Assembly (NCBI RefSeq): GCF_030389965.1
Contig: NZ_CP128399.1
Location: 62,001 to 126,000 of the forward strand
Reading direction: 5' to 3'
DNA length: 64,000 nucleotides
Origin: Candidatus Chlorohelix allophototropha
GTDB lineage: Bacteria; Chloroflexota; Chloroflexia; Chloroheliales; Chloroheliaceae
Shown piece by piece: positions 17,978-25,564 of this stretch. The notes beneath the pieces are model-generated. The model was not told the origin of the DNA. It worked only from the letters and a program-made list of their open reading frames with translations, and did no database searches. The stretch's first letter is position 1. Each line of letters begins with the position of its first letter. The position numbers and the translations under genes were made by a program.

Positions 17978-18916
17978 TTAACGCGGTAAGAATAACGCTG
18001 TCATGAGAAGAATCGTAGGAAGAGAAAAGAAGAAGCTTGAAAAAACTGCTGCACTGGTAAATTCTTCGTCCAACTTGTATTGGTTGGCATAGGCAAGACA
18101 GAGAATGATAGCCGGGGTTGAAGCGTTCAGTAAAATTACACCCTGTGTCATCTGGTCGTCCGGTAGCAAGATTTTAGCAAGGACAATTCCGATGATCGGT
18201 GATACTAGCAATTTGATTAGGTTCAGCGCAATGATAGAAGGTAAGATACTGCCGATATTTTTCCAGACTATCGTTACGCCTACAAGGAACATCATCAGGG
18301 GTAGGGTTACTGCTCCCAGTGTATCAAGAGTAGCAGTTATAAAGGTTGGCAAGTCGTCCTTATAGAAGATTAGCGCCAGTACCAACCCGATAAAAGGACC
18401 TGAACGCGGAATTGCCAGCAGCGTTTGCCAGCCAAAGCGCCCGCCTTCTCCGTAGAAAGAAGCAATAATCACACCCATAGTTACGAGCAGGGTTAGGCTG
18501 CCGATTTCGCTATAGAAGGCGTGCGGCAAGATTCCTTTGTCACCGTATATGCCCTTGACCAGCGGTAAACCCACAAAACCGGTGCTGCCGAAAGTAGCGG
18601 TCAGGATAAATGCGCCCATTTGGCGGCGTTGTAATTTAAGGATGCGCCCAAGACTCCATGCCATAACGCCGCAAAAGAGGATTACCAACAGAGCGATAAG
18701 CGAAACTTTGAGGACTTCCGGGGAGATGGGTTTATCTCTGGTTTTTTTGATGCCGTTAAAGATAACAGCCGGAAGAAACACATTGTTAATCAGTGGCGGG
18801 AAAATGCGCTTGGCATCTTCTGGACGTAGCCATTGAGCGGCACGTACACCTGCACCGACCATCACTAAACCGAAGACGACTATGATTGTTTGGAAAACTT
18901 GGTCAAAATTACCCAT
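17978..18916 (-). CDS. AEC-family permease (auxin efflux carrier type)
   Basis: 312 residues with about ten hydrophobic segments in two inverted halves, the AEC/Mem_trans plan. Typical pieces are the N-terminal Q-T-I-I-V-V-F-G-L-V, the helix break with G-F-V-G-L-P-L-V-K in the first half, and N-A-S-T-P-A-I-I-L in the second. The family exports or imports organic acids such as malate; the substrate cannot be told from sequence. It lies between MerR and prsW genes on the same strand with short gaps. Confidence 0.88.
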   Translation of the reverse strand: MGNFDQVFQTIIVVFGLVMVGAGVRAAQWLRPEDAKRIFPPLINNVFLPAVIFNGIKKTRDKPISPEVLKVSLIALLVILFCGVMAWSLGRILKLQRRQMGAFILTATFGSTGFVGLPLVKGIYGDKGILPHAFYSEIGSLTLLVTMGVIIASFYGEGGRFGWQTLLAIPRSGPFIGLVLALIFYKDDLPTFITATLDTLGAVTLPLMMFLVGVTIVWKNIGSILPSIIALNLIKLLVSPIIGIVLAKILLPDDQMTQGVILLNASTPAIILCLAYANQYKLDEEFTSAAVFSSFFFSLPTILLMTALFLPR

Positions 18917-18935
18917 TTAGAGCAAAAACCGCTCA

Positions 18936-19478
18936 CTATTCCATTTCTATAAAGTCTGGGAAGAAATATTTTATAGGGTCGCTAATTGTTTTTCGCAATT
19001 CTTCGAGCATTATGAGAATAATTTTGACACCGCTCAGGTTCACGCCGCGTTTTTGAGTCAAGAATTGAACAAATTGCAATTTAAAGATGTCGTTCTGGGA
19101 ATAACGGCGGCGCTGAGTTTTGGTGCGAAATGGCACAACTAACTCTTGTTCTTCATAGATGCGCAAGGTGCGAGGGTGCAACTTAAGAATGTCTGCTGCA
19201 ATGCTAAGCGGGTATACCGCTTTATCAGGGCTGATACGAACTTCAAACCCGCTTCCGGGATTAGGGGTTTTACTTTTGCGCCCTCGTCTTTTAGTTTCTG
19301 TTTCATGGGTAGTGCTGGTAATTTCCACGCCATAAGCTGGAAGGTTTTCCGGTGCAAGACTATCTGCGCTTTTTTCAATCTCTAATGGATGCGTTCTAGG
19401 ACGACCTCGCCCCCTTTTAGGTATTCCATTATTGGGAGAATCTACAGGCGGGGGAACTTTGGTTTTATTTACTTCCAT
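18936..19478 (-). CDS. MerR-family regulator, HspR-like, with AT-hook-like N-terminus
   Basis: 180 residues. Residues about 90-160 form a MerR winged helix: P-L-S-I-A-A-D-I-L, H-P-R-T-L-R-I-Y-E, R-R-Y-S-Q-N-D-I, and G-V-N-L-S-G-V-K. This is closest in pattern to HspR, the heat-shock repressor. The N-terminal 80 residues are a basic, disordered extension with K-R-G-R-G-R-P-R-T-H and K-R-R-G-R-K-S-K, both resembling AT-hooks. No hrcA, dnaK or clpB lies in the window, so the regulon is unknown. It is 20 bases upstream of the AEC permease and may control it. Confidence 0.85.
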   Translation of the reverse strand: MEVNKTKVPPPVDSPNNGIPKRGRGRPRTHPLEIEKSADSLAPENLPAYGVEITSTTHETETKRRGRKSKTPNPGSGFEVRISPDKAVYPLSIAADILKLHPRTLRIYEEQELVVPFRTKTQRRRYSQNDIFKLQFVQFLTQKRGVNLSGVKIILIMLEELRKTISDPIKYFFPDFIEME

Positions 19479-19723
19479 AGTCTGTCCGCTTTCATCGCCT
19501 GACTCATACAGAACTTTTAAGATAGGGAGCAGGCTAAAAAATTAAAAATGCACCAAACATCAGGAATTTTGAGCGAGTTTAGAATTAAACCAGTTCGCCA
19601 AATTTAACATAATGACTTATTACTGTCAAGACTACTAGCAAAAAGCATATCAATAAAACAGTATATAAGCCTGTCACTTTTGTTACTATTATTATGTGCA
19701 ATTACAAAATAAACGATGAAGTA

Positions 19724-20098
19724 CTAAGCTCCGTTTTTTCTCCCACGACCTCTTCTTTGCTTGGGCATTTCATCTTCATTATGGTTACTATCGAATTCAC
19801 TGGATAATAACGAGGTTTCGGCTTTTCCCAAAACAATATTTTTCAGAGTATTGCTGGCGGTAAAGCCGGGAGTCTGGGTTTCGGGTATTACAATGCGCTC
19901 TTTGGTTTGAGGGTTTACCCCCTTGCGTTCGCGCCTAGTCCGCACCTCAAAAGTGCCAAAGCCTGTCAGCACCACTTTGTCTCCATTGCGTAGGCTGCGG
20001 GCAATCAGTTCAATCGTAGATTTGACGACCTGATTAACCTGTTTTTGAGGTAGAGAAGTTTCACGGGCTAATTGTTTGATGAACTCATTTTTGTGCAT
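19724..20098 (-). CDS. HU-family DNA-binding protein with basic C-terminal tail
   Basis: 124 residues. The first 90 are a standard HU/IHF fold: N-E-F-I-K-Q-L-A, G-D-K-V-V-L-T-G-F-G-T-F-E-V-R, and the arm around N-P-Q-T-K-E-R-I-V-I-P. The intercalating Pro is in V-I-P-E-T. Beyond the usual ~90 residues is a 34-residue tail with an acidic stretch and then Q-R-R-G-R-G-R-K, an AT-hook-like end. Binds and bends DNA in the nucleoid. GGAGG precedes the ATG. Confidence 0.94.
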   Translation of the reverse strand: MHKNEFIKQLARETSLPQKQVNQVVKSTIELIARSLRNGDKVVLTGFGTFEVRTRRERKGVNPQTKERIVIPETQTPGFTASNTLKNIVLGKAETSLLSSEFDSNHNEDEMPKQRRGRGRKNGA

Positions 20099-20190
20099 GG
20101 CTTGCCTAGCCTCCCAAAAATACTAACTGCATAGCTTCAGAAAAGTAATAATGAGGATACGCGAAGGATTTTGATCTTCTTGACACGAGG

Positions 20191-20496
20191 TTATACTTCA
20201 ACAGAATAGTCGGAGTTTTTATGGCTAATATAGCTTACAATTCCGGCTATTATCCCACCCACCACTAATAAAATGAAAAACGTTAAGAGCGTATAAGATT
20301 CGAACGTTGCGCCTACAACTAGGTCTGACGGTTTCAAAATAGCTTTGAAAGGCGCTACTAACGGCTCTGACAAGTTGTATATGATGTTTTGTGAAACAGC
20401 GAAGAGCTTGAAAATAAAACGAACAAGCAGTAAAGAGCCGCTTAGACTCAGCAACACATAAAGTATTCCAATTATGCTGGTTTGCTTCACAGGCAT
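20191..20496 (-). CDS. YggT-like membrane protein
   Basis: 101 residues from the ATG at 20496, which avoids overlapping the upstream gene; a TTG at 20532 would add 12 residues and overlap by 32 bases. Two membrane helices (about 8-30 and 69-92) flank a segment with L-S-E-P-L-V-A-P-F-K, like the conserved P-x-L-x-P-x-R of YggT proteins. YggT proteins have been linked to osmotic stress and septation in some bacteria, but the biochemical role is not known. Probably cotranscribed with the upstream 93-residue membrane protein. Confidence 0.65.
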   Translation of the reverse strand: MPVKQTSIIGILYVLLSLSGSLLLVRFIFKLFAVSQNIIYNLSEPLVAPFKAILKPSDLVVGATFESYTLLTFFILLVVGGIIAGIVSYISHKNSDYSVEV

Positions 20497-20500
20497 TTTT

Positions 20501-20782
20501 CTAACGGCTTCGACGTTTGCGATAGAACCCAAATCCTGCTACCAGAAAAATCCCACCTAAAACGCCCCTTACTATCGGTATATCCTCTATTGTAGGCTCA
20601 AAATCGAATTGCGGTAAAGGCAACTCGATTAAAATAACAACGCCAAAAACTGCCAGTATTATTGCTCCAAAAAAACCGAAGTCGGGCGCTGCGCCTGCAA
20701 TTAACTCACCTAGAAATGCAGCTATGGCAGCCAGAAACACTAGTGCAAAAAATTGGGGCAAAGTAGGTGGAAGTTGCAGCAT
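20501..20782 (-). CDS. Small membrane protein, GlsB/YeaQ-like
   Basis: 93 residues with three hydrophobic segments and a basic Y-R-K-R-R-S-R end. The stretch P-D-F-G-F-F-G-A-I-I-L-A-V-F-G-V-V-I-L resembles the repeated glycine helices of transglycosylase-associated (GlsB/YeaQ/YmgE) proteins, a stress-linked family of unknown mechanism. The match is by pattern only. It is the first gene of a two-gene unit. Confidence 0.6.
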   Translation of the reverse strand: MLQLPPTLPQFFALVFLAAIAAFLGELIAGAAPDFGFFGAIILAVFGVVILIELPLPQFDFEPTIEDIPIVRGVLGGIFLVAGFGFYRKRRSR

Positions 20783-21146
20783 GCTTCAAGATTCGCTCGC
20801 TACCGTTTGTTGCGGTAAATAATTGACTCTTTATACAGATTATACAAATTTATGGTTTATCAGAGATTGAGAAAAGCCCATTGCAAAAACTTATTTCATC
20901 AAAATCATAGCAAAGGGGTATAGCTTTGTCAATCATTACTCGCGTCGATAAAGACACGAATGAATCAAAGTGAGTTCATACGCAACTCTAACAGTGTAGT
21001 ACTGGCATATCGGATAGGTTCGGTGATAGAATCAAAAGGCAGACCGGAGTTATAAGGCCGTGAGGCGGTAAAAAACGGTATCCGGTAGCGGTGTTTTATA
21101 TATATACGAAGCTGACAGCCGCGTCGGTTTCGGAAAGGACATTAAC
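20783..21146. other. Divergent intergenic region, 364 bp
   Basis: AT-rich upstream region between the minus-strand membrane-protein pair and the plus-strand DUF4177-like gene. It holds a minus-strand TATAAT (20844-20839), a possible -10 for the membrane genes, without a good -35. Immediately before 21147 is GGAAAGGA, a ribosome-binding site. I see no RNA gene or repeat in the rest. Confidence 0.5.
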
Positions 21147-21635
21147 ATGAGCGACAGATTTAATTTACCTCCCAACTGGCAAGATATGTTCGGGCAATTT
21201 GTTCGAGAAGGGCAAAACTGGCTTGGTAAGATTGAAAGTTCAATGAACAGCACTATGCCTCGTCCTGAACAAGTTGAAATCGAAGAAGAAGAGGAAGGGG
21301 AGGGGGACACTCCACCTAAGGCACGCAAGCACACAAGCACGCCCTACACCGGGCAACGCTGGGAATATAAGGTAGCTTACGTTAACTTCAAAGGTCAAAT
21401 CAGCGCAGAAGGCGAGCAACTATTAATCGGCAGAGGTGAGCGCCGGAGCACCTTCGTTCGCAAGTTCCTAGACGAGTTAGGGGCAGAAGGTTGGGAGTTA
21501 TCTGGTGTCAGCCCGTTGGGTGTTTCTGAGAACAGCTATTTTGTATTCAAGCGCCCCGCCACCCGTGCGGCAGAACCGATTGAACGCAAGGTAGAAGCTA
21601 AGGAAGAACCGACTACTGAAGACGACGTTCTGTAA
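21147..21635 (+). CDS. DUF4177-like protein
   Basis: 162 residues. After an acidic linker (about 35-60), residues about 68-135 read W-E-Y-K-V-A-Y ... L-D-E-L-G-A-E-G-W-E-L-S-G-V ... S-Y-F-V-F-K-R-P, the signature of the small DUF4177 alpha/beta fold whose function is unknown. The N-terminal 35 residues are amphipathic and the C-terminus is acidic. A terminator follows, so it is monocistronic. Confidence 0.75.
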   Translation: MSDRFNLPPNWQDMFGQFVREGQNWLGKIESSMNSTMPRPEQVEIEEEEEGEGDTPPKARKHTSTPYTGQRWEYKVAYVNFKGQISAEGEQLLIGRGERRSTFVRKFLDELGAEGWELSGVSPLGVSENSYFVFKRPATRAAEPIERKVEAKEEPTTEDDVL

Positions 21636-21643
21636 ATTTCGAT

Positions 21644-21687
21644 TGAACTGCTTTGGGCTTTCATAAATACCCGAAGCAGTTTTTTAT
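21644..21687 (+). terminator. Terminator of the DUF4177-like gene
   Basis: AACTGCTTTGGG pairs with CCCGAAGCAGTT (one mismatch/bulge) across a 12-base loop and is followed by T6. Confidence 0.85.
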
Positions 21688-21746
21688 TACTAAAAATTTT
21701 CCTGCAAAAATTTATGGAAGAAATTTTATGCTAAGCTATAAATACA

Positions 21747-22241
21747 ATGAAACGTTATACCAGATTAATATTGCCGCTTAGTATGTTACTTGGTATGCTC
21801 TTTTGTGCCTATGCTGCTTTTTTCGTCGGCGTAAAGGAGGATTTGCCCTTTCCGCCTAGTTCCACCAGAATTCCGCTTAGCGTCATCCAACAACTTACTT
21901 TGGCTCAACAGTGGAACGAGTCGGCGAGTTGGCGAAACCCTACCGCAGAGGTATATATTCTGGGCGACAGCTTTGAAAAGACCGCTGATTTTTACCGGAA
22001 TGCTTTTGTGAACAGGCGTGCTTGGAAAGAACTTCCTTCGCCTGCCCAACCCAAAGAAGTTGCGCCCGGACAAACATTTCAAACTTTAAGTTTTGCAAAA
22101 GATAACAAGCAGGTAATTATTGCCTTTACGGCTGCGCAAGTGCTGTTGCAAACCGATACAGCTTTAAATCGAGTGATTCAGAGCAGCAATTTACATTTGA
22201 ACGATTCGTTAGCAATAGTTATTTACGGTCAAAAGAGTTAA
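21747..22241 (+). CDS. Hypothetical protein with N-terminal membrane segment
   Basis: 164 residues. A hydrophobic stretch at about 9-28 after K-R-Y-T-R is either a signal peptide or an anchor, so the rest is outside the membrane. The exported part is an alpha/beta domain with Y-I-L-G-D-S-F and alternating hydrophobics. I recognise no family. It is followed after 11 bases by a small Cys-rich gene with its own AAAGGAGA site, so the two are probably cotranscribed. Confidence 0.7.
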   Translation: MKRYTRLILPLSMLLGMLFCAYAAFFVGVKEDLPFPPSSTRIPLSVIQQLTLAQQWNESASWRNPTAEVYILGDSFEKTADFYRNAFVNRRAWKELPSPAQPKEVAPGQTFQTLSFAKDNKQVIIAFTAAQVLLQTDTALNRVIQSSNLHLNDSLAIVIYGQKS

Positions 22242-22252
22242 AGGAGATATAA

Positions 22253-22498
22253 ATGGGTCATGCAGTAGATGGTATTGAGCCATGCGCTAAAAGCGAACAA
22301 GAAGATGTGCAATGCATGTGCGGGATTGAAATAGAGACGGTTGCCGGGAAAGTAACACATGTAGGGGTAATTCCTAACTCCAGATGCCGCCTTTGCACGG
22401 GAGTTTCCGACCATGATAAATACGAAATTTTCCGCATGGGTGTCCCATGGGGGGTAATAGTCTGTAACATTTGCATGTTGATCTGCGACGAGTATTAA
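22253..22498 (+). CDS. Small cysteine-rich protein, probably metal-binding
   Basis: 81 residues with eight Cys. Six fall in pairs or short clusters: C-M-C, C-R-L-C and C-N-I-C followed by C near the end. C-x-C and C-x-x-C arrangements suggest a zinc or iron-sulfur site. There is no signal peptide and no known family. The ATG has AAGGAGATATAA upstream. The stop overlaps by four bases the stop of the convergent hydrolase gene. Confidence 0.65.
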   Translation: MGHAVDGIEPCAKSEQEDVQCMCGIEIETVAGKVTHVGVIPNSRCRLCTGVSDHDKYEIFRMGVPWGVIVCNICMLICDEY

Positions 22499-23193
22499 GC
22501 TTCCTGCTCAAGATGCTTTGCCCAGATTTTGGCAGCCGATGGGTGAGAATAATCTATGCGCCCAAATAACCCGTAATGGTATATTCCATCCAGCACATGA
22601 TTTTCTGCGCCGGGCATATAAGCGCCATCCACCGTTATAAAACCGTCACCCCATTGGTTAGGGTTATCAGGCCACTGTAATTTGTAAGATTGATAGGCGA
22701 AACGCTCTGCCGGAGAACCGTTGCGACGTGCGAATACACTTTTGCCAATAGCCGATACGTAAGTGATATCGGGGTAGTATGCGCCGGGATAATATTTGTT
22801 GGCATAGGCGGCGCTTTTAGTTGCCCACGGTTCTTTGGTGGTATAAGGTGAGCCTAAAGAAATCAACCCGCGTACAAACCGATGTCCGTTACACTTTAGC
22901 CCCCCGTAGGGTCTTTCGCCCATCCATAGGCGCGCGATGCGTCCTCCTGCGCTGTGTCCAACCAGCCAAACTTTTTCTGCTCCGGTACGCTGGAGGGCTA
23001 GTTTTATAACTCTTTCCAGATCAAGTATTTGGGGCTGAAAACTATCATCACGGGTAATTGCCCACCTGATTCTTCCTACCGTTGAAACATAGACTTTTCG
23101 GGAATAGGGAGGCTTATTCAGCGCTTTAATCCAAGAAAGGTAATCGCCGGGTTCGGTTAGAAAGCCACCCGCTATCACAACAGGTTCATTCAT
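22495..23193 (-). CDS. Alpha/beta hydrolase, lipase-like
   Basis: 232 residues. The nucleophile elbow G-H-S-A-G-G follows K-V-W-L-V near residue 80, and a late His (about 207-212, in E-N-H-V-L-D-G-I-Y-H) could complete a triad. The fold and the G-H-S-x-G-G with an early oxyanion strand V-V-I-A-G-G recall PGAP1/lipase-like esterases that act on acyl esters. There is no signal peptide, so it acts in the cytoplasm. Its start overlaps the glycosyltransferase stop by four bases (ATGA), so it is the last gene of a coupled three-gene operon. Confidence 0.82.
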   Translation of the reverse strand: MNEPVVIAGGFLTEPGDYLSWIKALNKPPYSRKVYVSTVGRIRWAITRDDSFQPQILDLERVIKLALQRTGAEKVWLVGHSAGGRIARLWMGERPYGGLKCNGHRFVRGLISLGSPYTTKEPWATKSAAYANKYYPGAYYPDITYVSAIGKSVFARRNGSPAERFAYQSYKLQWPDNPNQWGDGFITVDGAYMPGAENHVLDGIYHYGLFGRIDYSHPSAAKIWAKHLEQEA

Positions 23194-24449
23194 GATTTTT
23201 TCTCGTTCACAAGTTTTGCTAACATTTCCTCAATCCGGTTTAAACGCTCTTCTACCCCTGTAAAACGTTCTGCTATTGCGGCTAAAGCAATGTTTTGCGT
23301 CGTTTCATGTGCTAAAACCACCTGTCCCAAGTCTTCGATAGCGCGTGCTACTGTTGCGTTATAATCTACTTGTTGTTGCAGGATGGGTTTAACATACCAG
23401 CGAGTCGAGATATTATTAAAACGTTCACGAAACTTCGCCACAAAAGGTAGGCGGCTACTGAAAGATTTTTCCTCGACCAGCCAACCTTTTTTTACATCGC
23501 TCAGGCGGGATGGTAGCCTTTCTAATACCGGATTTTGATCATCCACAATAATTTCATCCTTATTATCTTTTACTTGCCAAGAATGAGCAAGCGCTTGATA
23601 TATCTTAATGCTGGCAGATAAGTCTAGACTGGGAGGGGTTATGGCAATGCGTTTGCTTTCCGACGCTATAAACTCGGTGAAGAATTGATGTGTGTCAAGG
23701 TGTTTTCGCGCAAGGTGTAGTCGATTGCGGTGCAATAATTCATAATAACTGCTTTTGCGCCCGAAACTTGTACCCTCGTAATGCCAAGCAACTGCACTTG
23801 CTTCATACCAGATTTTCCAACCCAATTTGCGCGCTCGGAGGCACAAATCGACATCCTCGAAATAGCCAGGATGAAAAGCAGGATCAAAACCACCCAACGC
23901 TTGCACTATTTCTCGCCGTACTGCTAACGCTGCGCCGGTTACAAAATCTACCGCCACGCTTTCATCCCAGCGCCCGTCATCCTCTTCGCGGTATCCGAAA
24001 TGGATACCCAAAAGGCTTCCATGTATAATTAACCCGCCCGCGTGCTGGATTTTGCCATCTCTTGTTAGCAATTTGCAACCTGCTATGCCAATTTCGGGAT
24101 TTTTGTCGAAAGGTGCGACAAACTTTTGCAACCAACCTACCGGAAAACTCATATCAGGATTGAGAACTATATATAGCTCTCCTTCCAGATGTTCCCAGCC
24201 ATAGTTAGCGCCACCACCATAGCCCAGATTTTCAGGGGCTGGAAGCCATTTCAGATTACTTTTTAGGAAGGGCTTTATCGTATTATGAGTACGCTGTTGT
24301 GCGGCTTTATCGCCATTTTCAACCACTGCCACTTGAGTTTGAGCGGGGTACGCCTCACAATTCTCTAGCAGCGTTTTTAGACACTCAGGCAAATCCGCTG
24401 CCGAATCATAGCTGACTATTACAATTGCTAATGTGGGAAACTCGCTCAT
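23190..24449 (-). CDS. Family 2 glycosyltransferase, rhamnosyltransferase-like
   Basis: 419 residues. The GT-A domain spans about 1-250: A-I-V-I-V-S-Y-D-S at the N-terminus, the nucleotide/metal motif L-N-P-D-M, and the acceptor-side sequence G-Y-F-E-D-V-D-L-C-L-R-A typical of WbbL-type enzymes that add rhamnose or related sugars to surface glycans. The C-terminal 170 residues are mostly charged helix, probably coiled coil, with L-N-R-I-E-E-M-L near the end. It overlaps neighbours by four bases on both sides, between a TPR gene and a hydrolase gene. Confidence 0.9.
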   Translation of the reverse strand: MSEFPTLAIVIVSYDSAADLPECLKTLLENCEAYPAQTQVAVVENGDKAAQQRTHNTIKPFLKSNLKWLPAPENLGYGGGANYGWEHLEGELYIVLNPDMSFPVGWLQKFVAPFDKNPEIGIAGCKLLTRDGKIQHAGGLIIHGSLLGIHFGYREEDDGRWDESVAVDFVTGAALAVRREIVQALGGFDPAFHPGYFEDVDLCLRARKLGWKIWYEASAVAWHYEGTSFGRKSSYYELLHRNRLHLARKHLDTHQFFTEFIASESKRIAITPPSLDLSASIKIYQALAHSWQVKDNKDEIIVDDQNPVLERLPSRLSDVKKGWLVEEKSFSSRLPFVAKFRERFNNISTRWYVKPILQQQVDYNATVARAIEDLGQVVLAHETTQNIALAAIAERFTGVEERLNRIEEMLAKLVNEKKS

Positions 24450-25351
24450 TCTGCTCCACTTTTCATTTGCTGAAGCTCTAACAAATATTTCTCAGCGCTC
24501 TGTTTCAACTCACTATTGATAGAAGTTTGAAGAAACTCTATGAAATCGGCGCTCGCATGCTCGCGATGTCCTGCCAATTTATAAACCTCGCCTCGTTGGA
24601 ACAATAGAGGTAGGTCGGGTTTTAGCTTCAAAGCTTCACTCAAGTTCTGGATAGTAAGGTCGTACTCTTGCATAGCGAGATATGCTTCAGCTTGATCTTT
24701 CAAAGCAGCCAGCAAACCTATTCGTGCCAGAAAATCTTTAGGGGAAAGCTCAAGCGCTTTGCGGAACGTAGTAAGCGCTTGATTGTACAGACGTACCGCG
24801 CTTGCCGAGTCTGGTTGTATTCCTTCTGGTGGGTTTAACAGGCTGGTTGCTTCGGATGATAGCCGCGCCCCTTCTTTTGCCAAATGCGCTGCGTATGCCA
24901 AATTATCACCGCGTGGCGCAAGCTCAGTCAGGTATTTCTGAGCAGCTTCGCGCAGATATTCTATTTTTCCATAGCGTAAATACTGAGTCAGGTCGTTGCG
25001 GGCGGAGGCAGGGTCGTCACTTTTCAGATGACTCATGGCGCGATAATAATAATCCTCTGCCAGCGTGGGATTAAGGCGGATTGCCTGAGTCAAATCTGCC
25101 ACTGCTTCTTTGTAATTATGTATATAGCGCTGCTGATGACCACGTTGGCTGTAAGCATCGGCTAAAGCCTTTCGCGCTACTTGCAAGGGTTCTTTCTCTT
25201 CGGTAGCGATTTCCAGTGTCTTTTTGAATATTGCCAAAGCTTCCCCGCAGTGTAGGATTGCCTGTTGCGGTGTAAGCGAAACCGTCGCTTCGTCTAATAG
25301 ACGATACCCTTCGTTTAGCAATTTATCGAATTCAGAGACATTTTTTCCCAA
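24446..25351 (-). CDS. TPR-repeat protein
   Basis: 301 residues, no membrane segment. Tetratricopeptide-like helix pairs recur (A-V-A-D-L-T-Q-A-I-R-L-N-P, A-L-T-T-F-R-K-A-L-E-L-S-P, N-L-S-E-A-L-K-L-K-P), arranged as two related halves of about 150 residues, each ending in a Y-L-x-E-L segment. This suggests an internal duplication. It heads an overlapping operon with a glycosyltransferase and a hydrolase; its partner is unknown. Confidence 0.85.
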   Translation of the reverse strand: MGKNVSEFDKLLNEGYRLLDEATVSLTPQQAILHCGEALAIFKKTLEIATEEKEPLQVARKALADAYSQRGHQQRYIHNYKEAVADLTQAIRLNPTLAEDYYYRAMSHLKSDDPASARNDLTQYLRYGKIEYLREAAQKYLTELAPRGDNLAYAAHLAKEGARLSSEATSLLNPPEGIQPDSASAVRLYNQALTTFRKALELSPKDFLARIGLLAALKDQAEAYLAMQEYDLTIQNLSEALKLKPDLPLLFQRGEVYKLAGHREHASADFIEFLQTSINSELKQSAEKYLLELQQMKSGAE

Positions 25352-25443
25352 TTATGCTACCCTCGCGCTTGTTTTGGCGCATTCCAAGTTTAGCTTATTC
25401 GTTAGCGCGTTGCAATCGGCTGAAATAAATTTTTTGTCCAGAT

Positions 25444-25464
25444 ATTTCCACAAACTGTGGAAAA
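25444..25464. promoter_or_regulatory. Inverted DnaA-box-like pair upstream of dnaN
   Basis: ATTTCCACA (25444-25452) and, on the other strand, the related TTTTCCACA (25464-25456) face each other across three bases. Both are one or two changes from the DnaA box TTATCCACA. They lie just upstream of the dnaN promoter. Confidence 0.5.
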
Positions 25465-25467
25465 ATA

Positions 25468-25495
25468 TTTTCATTTGCTGGGATTGTGTTATAAT
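25468..25495 (+). promoter_or_regulatory. dnaN promoter with extended -10
   Basis: TATAAT (25490-25495) is preceded by TGT, an extended -10, with a weak -35-like TTTTCA at 25468-25473 (16-base spacer). Transcription would start near 25502, about 60 bases before the dnaN ATG. Confidence 0.7.
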
Positions 25496-25564
25496 TTAGC
25501 CCAAATATATCTTCTAAAATACCGTAATACTCTGAAAACTAGGTCGAAAAGGAGCAAACCAAGT

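Noticed and set aside
22495-22498. Possible misassembly at the convergent overlap of two genes
   Set aside because: Four-base stop-stop overlaps are common, and both proteins end normally.
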